Positions 34,874 through 44,013 of a DNA stretch of 64,000 nt are shown piece after piece; within the stretch, counting starts at the first letter, position 1; each line of letters begins with the position of its first letter. The stretch comes from Bog-473 sp963783245. Lineage in GTDB: Bacteria; Actinomycetota; Acidimicrobiia; Acidimicrobiales; RAAP-2. The notes beneath the pieces were generated by a model. It made no database searches and had not been told where the DNA came from. It worked only from the letters and a program-made list of their open reading frames with translations. The translations under genes and the position numbers were made by a program. The stretch is taken from the NCBI GenBank assembly GCA_963783245.1, contig CAWAMS010000002.1, positions 496,001-560,000 of the forward strand, read 5' to 3'.

Positions 34874-36448
34874 CTACTGCTCTACGGTGATCAAGCCGTG
34901 CTTGGCCGCGAACAGACTGGCTAATGCCCGGCTGTTGACAGCCAATTTGGTGTAGATGTGCTCGACGTGGGAATTCGCCGTCTTCGGGGAGATGGTCAGC
35001 TCCGAGGCAATCTGCCGGTTCGACAAGCCTCGGGCGACCAGTCGGAGAATCTCGACCTCGCGCCCCGTCAGGCCGGCCGGCCACTCCCGTCGGCCACTGC
35101 TCGGGCGGCCCCCCGAGCCGAGGACGGCAGCCACAGCGTCCCCATCGAGACGCCCGGCTCGCACCTCGGCCCTCAGCTCGCCTGCGGCCTGATCCCGTGT
35201 TGCGGCGGCGCGGTGGGGCCGTGGTTCGAGCCGGGCGTGATAGCTGTCTGCCGCGGCCAGAAGCCGCCCGCCGGGGCTGATCCCGGCGCCCGACAGACCG
35301 CGGGGATAGCCCGATCCGTCCATGCGTTCATGGTGCTGGACCGCCATCGCAGCCATCGGACTCAAGGCCGTAGACGAGGACAGCATCCGCTCCGTGAGGT
35401 AAGCGTGCATGCGGACCCGCTCCAGTTCCGGGGGGCTCAACCGCCCGACCTTGTCCAAGATGAGGTTCGGCACCCCGAGATTACCCAGGTCGTGTACCAG
35501 GGCGGCCCGCCGGACCCAGTTCGCGTCGGCGGCGTCAAGGCCAAAGGACGGTGCTGCGGCGGCCACCAGACCGGCCACACCCTTCGAATGGCCGATGGTG
35601 TAAGGCGACTTCACGTCGCAGAAATCGGAAATGGCCTCTAGGGCCGCGTCGAGTTCGCTGTTCGTCAACCGGTAGCGTGAAGCTGGCTCGGCGCTGACGA
35701 CCGCCTCCCACGCTGACAGCTCGTCGAGTTCTTTGAATAGATCGACGGCGGCTTGGGCGAAGACCTCGACCAGGTCCGGGTCAAACTGGCTCCCCGCCCG
35801 CTCGCGGGCCACCGATACGGCCACATCGACGCCGGCGGATGCATAAAACACCTCGACCACGTCGGCCAGGTTGACCAACCGCGAAGTGATCAGGATCTGA
35901 TGGCCCTTGAGGGCCTTGGGCACTCCTCGCCCGTCCCAGCGTTCGAAGCTCTGCTCGACCGTGTCCCTAACGAGCTGGTCGAGGCCGAGCCGCGCCATGA
36001 GCTCATCGGAGGCGCGCCAGTGGGCCTCGAGCATCGACTCGGCGAAATGTCGCCCGTCTCCCAGAAACGATGGGACCATGCCGATGCGCTGATGCAGTGG
36101 CCGGCCACTCCCCAGATGGCGGAGGATGAACAGGGGTCCTGATGACGCAGTGGCGAAGTCGACCCGTCGGAAGTCTCCTTTTAGGACCATGTCGTCACCG
36201 AACCACTTGGCCTGCTCGTAGGCGTCGACGTGGCAGCCGACCCAGGCGACGAGTGAAGCGAAGTACACAGCCTCCAGGTCTCCGGCGCCCAGACCGATCT
36301 TCTCCGCCATCCTCAACGCAATGAGGCACTGCCGGAGCACGTGCTCCATCGGCTGGCCCATGCCGAGATCGACCCCGAAGGACAGAACTCCTAACAACTC
36401 AGAAAGGGGGAACTCGGAGAGCTCCCTGCTGCTTGGCACCTTTCCCAT
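34874..36448 (-). CDS. tandem HD-GYP protein with C-terminal LuxR DNA-binding domain
   Basis: 524 aa. The first half is a degenerate HD-GYP copy: MEHVLRQCLIALRMAEKIGL, with the HD site replaced by WVGC and the GYP loop reading FERWDGRGVP. The second half is intact: HSKGVAG, VHDLGNLG and HHERMDGSGYPRG, residues expected to bind two metals and cleave cyclic di-GMP. The last 65 residues are a LuxR helix-turn-helix (LTGREVEILRLVARGLSN). Thus a signalling phosphodiesterase fused to a DNA-binding head; a related layout exists in mycobacteria by memory. Lies next to a PAS-EAL protein. Confidence 0.85.
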   Translation of the reverse strand: MGKVPSSRELSEFPLSELLGVLSFGVDLGMGQPMEHVLRQCLIALRMAEKIGLGAGDLEAVYFASLVAWVGCHVDAYEQAKWFGDDMVLKGDFRRVDFATASSGPLFILRHLGSGRPLHQRIGMVPSFLGDGRHFAESMLEAHWRASDELMARLGLDQLVRDTVEQSFERWDGRGVPKALKGHQILITSRLVNLADVVEVFYASAGVDVAVSVARERAGSQFDPDLVEVFAQAAVDLFKELDELSAWEAVVSAEPASRYRLTNSELDAALEAISDFCDVKSPYTIGHSKGVAGLVAAAAPSFGLDAADANWVRRAALVHDLGNLGVPNLILDKVGRLSPPELERVRMHAYLTERMLSSSTALSPMAAMAVQHHERMDGSGYPRGLSGAGISPGGRLLAAADSYHARLEPRPHRAAATRDQAAGELRAEVRAGRLDGDAVAAVLGSGGRPSSGRREWPAGLTGREVEILRLVARGLSNRQIASELTISPKTANSHVEHIYTKLAVNSRALASLFAAKHGLITVEQ

Positions 36449-36575
36449 GATAAGGCTCCGAAATGCCCGAAGACCAGGGTGTCAAAGTACGTCAAGCCGA
36501 TCGCGGGCACCGACTGTTGCCGAGCTGCACATGTGGGCGTATGACCGCCAGGCCGGCCTTTACGACGCATGTCAG

Positions 36576-38478
36576 TTAAACCATTGGTGTCGGGCGGCCC
36601 AGATAGAAGCCCTGAACATAATCCACTCCGAAATCCCTGAGAACCGTTAGAGCTGATTCGTCTTCGACACCCTCGGCGATAGTTTGACAGCCAAATCCCT
36701 CAGCCAGGTTGACGATGGCCTTGACTATGTGTTGGTTAGCAACGTTTTCGCTCAGATCACGAACGAACTCAATGTCGATCTTGAGAAACGTGATAGGAAT
36801 TCGTTTAAGGTAGGTGAAGGTACCAAAGCCCGTACCAAAGTCATCGAGGGCGAGACCGACGCCCAAGTCCACCAAGCCCTTCGCAAATGCTTCGCCCTTG
36901 TCGATGTCGCTCATGAGGGCAGTTTCGGTGATCTCAAAGACGAGATTCGAAGGGTTGGCGCCCGTTTGGTGCATTTCGTCCTCGATCACCGCGAGTAGAT
37001 CAAGAGTGGAAATCGACTCGGCAGAGAGATTCGCCTCAACGTGTTGACCGTCCGCCGCGAGGCGGACCGCCTCTTTTACGACCCAGCGGTCAATCTCCGA
37101 GATCAGGCCGTACTTTTCTGCGGCATGCAGGAAGGCGCCTGGGGGAATCACCTCTCCTTTTCGTCCTTGCATCCGCAAGAGGAGCTCCATGCTGGCTTGA
37201 CCACCCCTGAGGGGAACGATCGGTTGGGAGTACAGGATGAGCCTGTCTTCATCGATTGCTTCACGGATCCGCCCTACCCACGTGAGCGCGGCGAGCTCAC
37301 GCTTGATCCGAGCCCGCTCAGAATGCTCATCGGTGATATCTCGAAACACGACGACGACGCCCTGAACCTCAGAGTGTTCAAGCAAGGGCGCCGCAGAAAT
37401 CGCCACGGGTCGGAGAGTTCCATCCTTGCCTGTGAACACCTCGTCTTCGAGGCGGATGTTTCGCCCTTGTGTGCGCACTTTGAGAAGTTCACATGCTGCT
37501 TCTGTATGCGGGGTGCCATCCTCGTGCTGGAAGTGGATGATGTCATGTATCTGCTTGCCCAGCAGTTCCGCCTCCGTCCAGCCCAGGATCCGTGAACGCG
37601 GCGGCATTCATGTACGTCAGTTCGCCCTTCTCGTCCAGTGTGTAGAGGCCCTCCGCCATTTGGTTCATCACGACGGACCGAAACTCTTCGGCCCGACGGC
37701 GTTCAGTGATGTCGATCACCACGATGCCGATGCCGACGATCTCGCCTCGCAAGCAGACGGGATGGAAGTTTGAAATCCACGTATGGATGCGCTCCGGTTC
37801 GCTCGCAGTGGGACCGGTAACTTCCAGATTTACCACTGGCTCCCCAGTGTCGAGAACGCGGGCATATGCAGCCTCGATCTGTGTCCAAAGGTCCGGCACC
37901 ACATCAGCGACGGGCCGACCAACCATCTCGCTCACTGTGCTGCCACTGATGGACGCGAGAGCGTGATTGAGTCGAAGAATGCGAAAATCGCGGTCAATGT
38001 AACCGAATCCCACTGGCGCGCTTGCCTGCAACGTCTCCAAAAGGGTCAATGATTCGGCTGCTTCAAGTTGGCTCTCCACGAGATGATCTTGGAGTCGTTG
38101 CTCTTCCTCGATGTCCGTACACGTCCCCACCCACTGCGTAAGCCTTCCTTGGGGATCAAATACCGGTACACCGCGAATGGCCATCCGACGGAATTCACCA
38201 TCGCTTCGCCGGACTCGCCACTTCGCTTCCAGAGGCGAGAGCAACTGCAGGGCCACGTCCCAATCTTTTCGTGCTCGTCGCTTGTCGTCTTCGTGGATTA
38301 GAGAAACCCAACCCCAACCGTGGTTGGCCTCCGCTGGCAACCCTGTAAAGAGGGAGCCCCGGTCATTGAAGTATTCGGTCGAGCCGTCAGGTGAGGCCGC
38401 CCAGACAATGTGCGGAATATTCTCTGCGAGAAGCTTGAAATCGGTGTGAAACTGGTTCCCGACCATGTGTTGGTACAT
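36576..38478 (-). pseudogene. PAS-PAS-PAS-EAL protein, frameshifted
   Basis: Three PAS domains (opening LLAENIPHIVWAASPDGSTE; second near GFGYIDRDFRILRLNHALAS; third split by the frameshift at LTYMNAAA / RILGWTEAELLG) and a C-terminal EAL domain. EAL landmarks are MELLLRMQ (EAL reads ELL), NLSAES, FEITETA, ALDDFGTGFG, FLKID and IAEGVED, so most metal and catalytic residues are kept. One extra T in the TTC near 37595 breaks the third PAS. Without it the protein is about 634 aa. No GGDEF domain. Possible redox or light sensor degrading cyclic di-GMP. Confidence 0.85.
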
Positions 38479-38862
38479 ACGTCATCTCGCTTGTTCGGGA
38501 ACCACAGACAACGGGTAACCACCGTTGCAATAGGTTCGGCCGAGCCTATGTTCTAAGCGTGCCGGAAGTATCACTACGTTCGAAGGGCCGGAGCCCAACA
38601 ACCGCCCAACTAAAGATCATGGTATCGGTGATGGACACCTTTCGCTTGGAAGCCATCCGCACGGGCACGTCGTTGCTGTTCATGAAACTCCGTGACCAGG
38701 GCGGCTCCGCGCACCGGAGCGGAAGCTCCACAGGTTAAGCGGGGGAGTCTCCATAAGATGCTTGTCCAAAGTTCATAGCGACATATTTGCCACCTTCACG
38801 ACATTCGTCGGGGGCGACGCCGAAGCCATGGAGGTCGACGCCGATCAGCGTGCCGAGGGATG
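38479..38862. other. gap between the PAS-EAL and cupin genes
   Basis: About 380 bp. A plus-strand frame from a GTG near 38558 to a stop near 38740 (including VMDTFRLEAIRTGTSLLFMK) has some protein-like character but no ribosome site and no known family. Otherwise nothing is seen; promoters for the PAS-EAL gene should lie here. Confidence 0.3.
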
Positions 38863-39408
38863 TCAGCTCGAGGCGGCGCTGTTCGCTTGCAACAGTGGCC
38901 CGGTTTCGACATTGTTCCAAGCGGTTTTATTCGTCCGCACCGCTTCATGCGCCTGCTCGAGTCGTCCTGGCGGGTCGCCGATGTAGCTCGTAGAGACCGA
39001 CTCGACATTGTGGCGGATCTCGAGGACCTCGACGCCCTCCGGGCCGGCCGTGTATGAGTACGGCGCGTTGGCAGGGACGAAGAAGCTATCGCCGACGTTC
39101 AGGGTCTGACGGCCCATAACGGCCGATCCAGACACGATGACGTAGAGGCAGTCGGAGCCGTGCCGATGCCGGAGCAAGGGATAGTTCGCCTTGAAGAACA
39201 GGTACAGCACCGAGAAGCCACCCTCGTCGGGCGTCTGGCGCACCAACACGCGGCTTAGGGAGGCCGAGGCGCTGCTGAGGAGCGAGAAGGCATCGCGCAG
39301 TTCGGAGTTTGCGTACTCCAGGTCGTCTACGAAATCCGATCCTTTGAGCTCGGGCGCGTCTTTCATCCGATAGATCCGGACGCCCGTCCGCTTGGTGTTC
39401 TCGGCCAT
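38863..39408 (-). CDS. cupin domain protein
   Basis: 181-aa protein with a beta-barrel cupin core. Strands around YLFFKANYPLLRHRHGSDCL, the G-rich turn VIVSGSAVMGRQTLNVGDSF and FVPANAPYSYTAGPEGVEVL give the two cupin motifs; the metal His pair is HRH, with few other His residues, so metal binding is uncertain. Start set at MAENTKRTG, before which the frame is Arg-rich and not coding-like. Function unknown, perhaps a small-molecule binding or polyketide-related protein. Confidence 0.7.
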   Translation of the reverse strand: MAENTKRTGVRIYRMKDAPELKGSDFVDDLEYANSELRDAFSLLSSASASLSRVLVRQTPDEGGFSVLYLFFKANYPLLRHRHGSDCLYVIVSGSAVMGRQTLNVGDSFFVPANAPYSYTAGPEGVEVLEIRHNVESVSTSYIGDPPGRLEQAHEAVRTNKTAWNNVETGPLLQANSAASS

Positions 39409-39589
39409 GTCCCAGTCTGCCCCTTTTCCACCGAGGGGGTCCACGACGTCGGCTTGTCGATCTCGCATCTGAGATACGTTGCGCCCAGTGTCCAAGTTGT
39501 TGTCTGGGCGAGTGGACCTCGTCACCAGGGCGCGAGCCGGAGTATCGGCAAGGGTATCGCTGGAGCGGCATAGGCCGAAGGCCACGACC

Positions 39590-39715
39590 CAATGCCTTGA
39601 AGACTCGTTGATATTCCTCCTCGGACCGCTCGGGCCCCTCGAGGATCGATGCGTCGACCGACGCCCGGATGCCGATGTCCTCGAGCTGCCGGATTCGGAC
39701 GTCGATGAACCGGGC
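39590..39715 (-). pseudogene. coding-like fragment without start
   Basis: In the 480-bp gap between cupin gene and tmRNA, the minus strand carries RFIDVRIRQLEDIGIRASVD followed by ASILEGPERSEEEYQRVFKA, with good codon bias and a helical pattern, but a stop just upstream and no start. It then runs into Arg-rich sequence. This looks like the end or middle of a decayed gene. The family is not recognised. The rest of the gap shows nothing else. Confidence 0.35.
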
Positions 39716-39888
39716 TCGTCACCGGATGGGGCATGACGGTCTTGCGGCCCGCCAGCCGCCGTCTGATGACCCGCTGACGTGTCATATCCGTGTCACAGCG
39801 CCGGAATTCACTCCGATTCTGGACGCAAACATGCAGGTCACAGCGTTTTTCTTCGAGTACAGTCAGTGAGTGAGTTTGAGTGAGTGAG

Positions 39889-40234
39889 TGGAGGTGGCGG
39901 GAATCGAACCCGCGTCCTCCGGAGTTTCAATAGGCCTTCTCCGAGCGCAGCCGGCATTGGATTGTCGGGGGCGGCATCACTGCCGGCGGTTGTGCCGCCC
40001 CGTAGCCAACGTAGATGTCCTCAGCAGTTGGTTGGTGTGGCTGTTGAGTAAGCCCTACTTGATGGCGCCCACGTTCCGATCCATAGGGCTGAGACCGGGT
40101 GGACGTCGCTACCTAAGCAGCGAGCGCGAGCTGAGGCTCGGCGTTTGTTTTTGGTTCCGGCTCTTTAACGTGGCTCCGGAGACCACGGCTCGCTTCTCCT
40201 ATTTCGACGACCGGAGTCGAAGCCAATCACCCCC
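39889..40234 (-). ncRNA. ssrA: transfer-messenger RNA (tmRNA)
   Basis: 346-nt tmRNA that rescues stalled ribosomes. The 5' end GGGGGTGATTGGCTTCGACT pairs over 7 bp with the 3' acceptor CACCTCC, and the T-arm is GCGGGTTCGATTCCCGC. The tag reading frame ends AAC-GCC-GAG-CCT-CAG-CTC-GCG-CTC-GCT-GCT-TAG, i.e. a degradation tag ending NAEPQLALAA. The 3' CCA is not encoded (ACTC follows). Pseudoknot segments are GC-rich as expected. Its partner smpB lies 68 bp upstream on the same strand. Confidence 0.96.
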
Positions 40235-40273
40235 ATGTGGGTTCTCCAGCTGACCCGGGTGGTCAGCCTTCTC

Positions 40274-40279
40274 ATTCTA
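40274..40279 (-). promoter_or_regulatory. candidate -10 box of ssrA
   Basis: TAGAAT on the minus strand lies 39 nt before the mature tmRNA 5' end, after the smpB stop. A 5' leader removed by RNase P is expected. A TGACG-C-CGTCA inverted repeat just upstream could mark the smpB end. No firm -35 is seen. Confidence 0.35.
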
Positions 40280-40302
40280 CGGGGCTTTTGACGGCGTCAG
40301 TT

Positions 40303-40827
40303 TCAGGCACCGCCCCAGTGGTTGATCTCCTTGGTGGCGCGGGCCGCCTCGCGTTCGAGGTCGCGGGACATGAGCAGGTTGCGCTTGTCGTAGAGCTTGC
40401 GGCCTCTGGCCAGGGCGATCTGCACCTTGGCCCGGCCGTCCTTGAAGTACAAGGAGACCGGGATCAGCGTCAGCGACTGCTGTTGCGTCTTGCCGAGGAG
40501 TTCATCGATCTGGTCCCGGTGCAGGAGCAGTTTGCGCTTGCGGTCCGGGTCGTGGGCGCCGAACCCGGTGGCGTACTGCCAGGGCGGGATGTGCATCTGG
40601 AAGAGCCACATCTCACCGTCGTCGACCCGGGCGTAGGCCTCGCTGAGCTGCGCCTTGCCCTCACGCAAGGACTTCACCTCGGAGCCCTGGAGCACGATCC
40701 CCGCCTCGAGCGTCTCGATGAACTCGTATTCGCGGCGGGCGCGACGATTGGTGGCGACCGTCCGGTCGTTCCCTCGCTCGTCACGGGCGGCCGCCCGCTT
40801 GGCGATCTGCTTCTTCGCCCTGGCCAT
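40303..40827 (-). CDS. smpB: SsrA-binding protein SmpB
   Basis: 174-aa tmRNA partner that positions it in the stalled ribosome. The family core is complete: RRARREYEFIETLEAGIVLQ, GSEVKSLREGKAQLSEAYAR, then KLLLHRDQIDELLG, LTLIPVSLYFKDGRAKVQIA and the basic tail GRKLYDKRNLL. Start set at MARAKKQ, as is usual; an ATG eight codons earlier would collide with the promoter. It is divergent from the mec gene with only 25 bp between starts, containing a palindromic AGGGTACCCT that gives a -10 box in both directions. Confidence 0.96.
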   Translation of the reverse strand: MARAKKQIAKRAAARDERGNDRTVATNRRARREYEFIETLEAGIVLQGSEVKSLREGKAQLSEAYARVDDGEMWLFQMHIPPWQYATGFGAHDPDRKRKLLLHRDQIDELLGKTQQQSLTLIPVSLYFKDGRAKVQIALARGRKLYDKRNLLMSRDLEREAARATKEINHWGGA

Positions 40828-40836
40828 AGGACGTCG

Positions 40837-40846
40837 AGGGTACCCT
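40837..40846. promoter_or_regulatory. symmetric bidirectional -10 element
   Basis: AGGGTACCCT is perfectly palindromic and yields TACCCT on both strands, the two boxes sharing the central TA. On the plus strand the box ends 6 nt before the GTG of the mec gene; on the minus strand it ends 9 nt before the smpB ATG. Both distances suit leaderless or near-leaderless transcripts driven from one symmetric site. Confidence 0.55.
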
Positions 40847-40852
40847 GACATC

Positions 40853-41266
40853 GTGCTGTGCCTGTCCAGGGAGATCTACATGGAGATGGTCGCGCACTGT
40901 CTGCGCGGCCTGCCCGACGAGGCGTGCGGCCTCCTCGTGGGGTCCTATGGGGGAGAGGAGGCCGGCCATCTCTTCCCGACGCAGAACGCGGCGGCGTCCG
41001 CGATGATCTACGAGATCGACCCCAAAGAGATGCTCGGGGTGGACCGGGCGGCCCAGGCCCTGGGGGCGGACATCATGGGGGTGTTCCACTCCCACACCCA
41101 TACCGACGCCTACCCGTCGCCGACGGACGTGGCCCAGGCGCTCGACCCGGGCTGGCACTACGTCCTGGTCTCCCTGCGCGATACGCATCCCGTCGTCCGC
41201 AGCTATTCCATCGTCGAGGGTGTCATCACCGAGGAGGAGGTGCGGGTGCCCGGGCTCGGGGCGTGA
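40853..41266 (+). CDS. mec: JAMM/MPN metalloprotease, CysO-cysteine peptidase type
   Basis: 137-aa zinc peptidase that in mycobacteria frees cysteine from the CysO carrier. The JAMM motif is intact: a Glu in the LLVGSYGGEEAGHLFP region and H-S-H-T-H-T-D-A-Y-P-S-P-T-D near residues 80-93 (His, His, Ser, Asp). GTG start, with a TACCCT box 6 nt before it, so probably leaderless. It heads the cluster followed by cysO (97 bp later) and cysM. Confidence 0.93.
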   Translation: MLCLSREIYMEMVAHCLRGLPDEACGLLVGSYGGEEAGHLFPTQNAAASAMIYEIDPKEMLGVDRAAQALGADIMGVFHSHTHTDAYPSPTDVAQALDPGWHYVLVSLRDTHPVVRSYSIVEGVITEEEVRVPGLGA

Positions 41267-41363
41267 TCGCCACAACGCTGCGGTTAGAATCCCAACCAGA
41301 TCAGTCAACAATCACCTGACCTGCTTTTTCGGGTCGATGGTGCTGACCACACGAGGAGGCCCG

Positions 41364-41639
41364 ATGGCCGTCGAAGTCCGCCTACCCACCGTCCTGCGCA
41401 ACGCCGCGGGTGGGGCGTCGGTTGTGAGCCTTGACGGCGCCACCATCGGCGAGGTCCTGGCCAAACTGGTGGCCGAGTACCCCGGCATGTCCGGCCAGGT
41501 CGTCCAGGAGGACGGGTCGCTGCACAAGTTCGTCAACATCTATCTCGACGACGATGACGTGCGGTACCTGGACGGGGTCAACACGCCGGTCCCCGACGGG
41601 GCCGAGATCTCGATCCTGCCGGCCGTGGCCGGAGGCTGA
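41364..41639 (+). CDS. cysO: ubiquitin-like sulfur carrier CysO (MoaD/ThiS family)
   Basis: 91-aa beta-grasp protein whose C-terminal Gly-Gly (AVAGG) is thiocarboxylated to deliver sulfide. The fold is visible as VEVRLPTVLRNAAGGASVVS, the helix GEVLAKLVAEYPGM, and VNIYLDDDDVRYLDG. GAGGAGG lies 5-6 nt before the ATG. Only 8 nt separate it from cysM, so both are made together. It supplies sulfur to CysM for a cysteine route that resists oxidative stress. Confidence 0.94.
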   Translation: MAVEVRLPTVLRNAAGGASVVSLDGATIGEVLAKLVAEYPGMSGQVVQEDGSLHKFVNIYLDDDDVRYLDGVNTPVPDGAEISILPAVAGG

Positions 41640-41647
41640 CCCCTGCC

Positions 41648-42616
41648 ATGACGCTGTACTCGTCCGTGCTCGGGCTCATCGGCAACACGCCCCTGGTCGA
41701 CATCAGCTCCCTGAGCCCCAATCCGTCGGCCCGTCTGTTCATCAAGCTGGAGGGGCAGAACCCCGGCGGCTCGGTCAAGGACCGGGTGGCGCTGTCACTG
41801 GTCGAGCAGGCCGAGCGCGACGGTCGTCTCGTGCCGGGCAAGCCTGATCAGATCCTGATGGAGCCCTCGTCGGGGAACACCGGTATCGGCCTGGCGCTGG
41901 TGTGCCGGGTCAAGGGCTACCACCTGAAGGTCGTCATGCCGACCAACGTGTCCATCGAGCGCCGCCAACTGTTGGAGTTGTGGGGAGCGGAGATCATCGA
42001 GTCACCGGGATCCGAGGGATCAAACGGTGCGGTGCGTATGGCGCAGCGTCTGGCCGGAGAGCATCCCGAGTGGGTCTTCCTCTATCAGTACGGTAATCCG
42101 GCCAACCCCAAGGCGCACTACGAGGGCACAGGGCCGGAGATCTTCAACGACTGCCCGGGCATCACCCACTTCGTCGCGGGGCTGGGCACCTCGGGAACCC
42201 TTCTGGGCGTGGGCCGCTTCCTGCGCGAGAAGTTGGGCGATGCCGTACAGATCTGGGCGGTCGAACCTCCATCGGGCGAGGTGGTCGACGGCCTGCGCAA
42301 CCTCGACGACGGCTACATCCCGCCGATCTTCGAAGAGCTGGGCGGCGCCGAGCTCTTGGACCGCAAGACCGTGGTGCGGCCACGGGAGTCCATCGAGTGG
42401 ACGCGGCGGTTGACGGATGTGGGGATATTCGCCGGCATATCTACGGGCGCGGCCGTGGCGGGAGCGATCAAGTGTGCCGCCTCGCTCGCCCCGGGCGCTT
42501 CCGCCTCGATCGTGATCGTCTCCGCCGACGGCGGATGGAAGTACCTCTCCACGGGGGCCTGGACCGACGACCTGGACGAGGTGACCGAGCGGGCGAAGTC
42601 GATCATCTACTTCTGA
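41648..42616 (+). CDS. cysM: PLP-dependent cysteine synthase CysM
   Basis: 322-aa enzyme forming cysteine on the CysO thiocarboxylate from O-phosphoserine. GNTPLVDISSL, the PLP lysine in PGGSVKDRVAL (about residue 45), the PLP-phosphate loop GTSGTLLGVGRFL and the SSGNTGIGLAL substrate loop are present. The order mec-cysO-cysM equals that in Mycobacterium tuberculosis (Rv1334-1336), which favours CysM over CysK. ATG start close behind cysO. C-terminus AKSIIYF is typical. Confidence 0.93.
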   Translation: MTLYSSVLGLIGNTPLVDISSLSPNPSARLFIKLEGQNPGGSVKDRVALSLVEQAERDGRLVPGKPDQILMEPSSGNTGIGLALVCRVKGYHLKVVMPTNVSIERRQLLELWGAEIIESPGSEGSNGAVRMAQRLAGEHPEWVFLYQYGNPANPKAHYEGTGPEIFNDCPGITHFVAGLGTSGTLLGVGRFLREKLGDAVQIWAVEPPSGEVVDGLRNLDDGYIPPIFEELGGAELLDRKTVVRPRESIEWTRRLTDVGIFAGISTGAAVAGAIKCAASLAPGASASIVIVSADGGWKYLSTGAWTDDLDEVTERAKSIIYF

Positions 42617-42683
42617 GCTTCCTCCCGGGGCGCAGAGAGAACGTCCTGGTGGACGCTCGGCCGCAGATTCGCCAGTATGGGGC

Positions 42684-43586
42684 ATGCCAGCGCCCCTGAC
42701 TCTCGAATGGTTCGGCACCACGACGTTCCGCCTGCGCGTCGACGGGGTGACCATTTGGCTCGATACGTTCCTCGACCGAATCCCCGCCGCCCCTCAGGTG
42801 GGACTCTCGGTGACCGACGTCGACGAGGCGGATTACGTGTTCATCAGCCACTGCCACTTCGACCACATCCTCGGTGCCGACATCGTCGCCCGGAATACGG
42901 GGGCGAACATTGTGGGTTCGTACGAGGCGATGCGCCTGATGAACGAGGCGAAGGTGCCGATCGAACAACAATGGCCGGTCTCGGGTGGCGAGGTCGTCGA
43001 CTGCGGGCACGGGGTGAAGGTCACCGTCTACCCGGGCATGCACTCCTGCCTGTTCGCCGCCAATGATCCCGACTCGGGTGGGTGCTGCGTCGGTGACCTC
43101 GGCCTCTCCCTGCAGCAGAGGCGGGCGATCATGGATCCACTGTTCGCGCACATGCGCGATGCGGGCTCGTGGACGCCGGATCTCTACGACTACATGGTCA
43201 ATCCCATCGGCCCTGTCTCGGATCACGACGGCGGTCAGCTCATCTATCTCATCGACACGCCCTACGGGTCGATCCTTTGGAGCGCGAGCTCGGGCTGCTG
43301 GACGCCCATCCTGCGTGAGCTGCGTCCCGACGTGGCGTTGCTGGCGTTGGCCGGACGGCCCAATGTCAACGGCGAACCGTTCCAAGGGACGATGGCCGAG
43401 TTCATCGTCCGTCAGGTCGAGATGCTCCATCCCACCACGGTCGTCTTCTGTCACCACGATGCGTTTCTGCCTCCGTACATGAACGGCATGAACGTCGATG
43501 CCGCTGCCGAAGCCATCCGGACGCGCACTCCCTGGGCCGAGCTGGTGACGATGACCTACGGCGATCCGGTGGCGATACTGGGGTAG
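42684..43586 (+). CDS. metallo-beta-lactamase fold hydrolase (UlaG-like)
   Basis: 300-aa metal hydrolase. The zinc motif is SHCHFDHILG (H-x-H-x-D-H), and further ligands lie in YPGMHSCLF, IDTPYGSILW and FCHHDAFLPP near the end. The N-terminus LTLEWFGTTTFRLRVDGVTI resembles UlaG-type enzymes. It follows cysM by 67 bp on the same strand and meets the Doc operon tail-to-tail with 4 bp between stops. Substrate not known. Confidence 0.85.
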   Translation: MPAPLTLEWFGTTTFRLRVDGVTIWLDTFLDRIPAAPQVGLSVTDVDEADYVFISHCHFDHILGADIVARNTGANIVGSYEAMRLMNEAKVPIEQQWPVSGGEVVDCGHGVKVTVYPGMHSCLFAANDPDSGGCCVGDLGLSLQQRRAIMDPLFAHMRDAGSWTPDLYDYMVNPIGPVSDHDGGQLIYLIDTPYGSILWSASSGCWTPILRELRPDVALLALAGRPNVNGEPFQGTMAEFIVRQVEMLHPTTVVFCHHDAFLPPYMNGMNVDAAAEAIRTRTPWAELVTMTYGDPVAILG

Positions 43587-43590
43587 CCGG

Positions 43591-44013
43591 TCACGTGTCG
43601 GGGTAGCCGATCCGATCGGCGATCCACGCCGCCAACTCTTCGATCACCTGATCGTTGATCGGGGACGCCGCCAGGCCGAGGAAGACTTCGGCGGTTGCCT
43701 CGCCGTCCTCGTCGCTCGGCGGCGGTGACCACCGGAATCCGTTGCGGGTGCAGAACTCGACGGTGGCCACGAGCGCCACCTGGACATTCCCGTCGCGCAG
43801 CGGGTGATTCTTGACGAGGTGCGCGCCCAGTACCGCCGCTTTCGTCGGGAACTCGGGGTAGAACTCCTCGCCGACGAATCGGGCCCGCGGGGCGTGAAGG
43901 GCGGAGTCGGCCAGGTTGAGGCTGGAGTCCTGGGCGATCTCCTTCGCCGGCGTCTGCAGGACGGCTTCTGCGATCAACAAGAAATCGGCCAGCTCGAGAT
44001 AGTCGATGCTCAC
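43591..44013 (-). CDS. Doc-type (Fic fold) toxin
   Basis: 140-aa protein of the Fic/Doc family. The catalytic loop is HLVKNHPLRDGNVQVALVAT: His, Asp and Asn of H-x-F/L-x-D-x-N are kept, whereas the basic K/R after Asn is Val, unlike Doc (NKR) or Fic (GNGR). Doc kinases phosphorylate EF-Tu. The helix LELADFLLIAEAVLQTPAKE precedes it as usual. The start overlaps the antitoxin stop by 4 nt. Last gene of a four-gene operon. Activity may be altered by the missing basic residue. Confidence 0.8.
   Translation of the reverse strand: MSIDYLELADFLLIAEAVLQTPAKEIAQDSSLNLADSALHAPRARFVGEEFYPEFPTKAAVLGAHLVKNHPLRDGNVQVALVATVEFCTRNGFRWSPPPSDEDGEATAEVFLGLAASPINDQVIEELAAWIADRIGYPDT

Noticed and set aside
39889..39950. 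tRNA-like 3' end with GTTCGATTC loop
   Set aside because: It pairs with a 5' end 346 nt away and has a tag frame; it is the tRNA-like part of tmRNA, not a separate tRNA.
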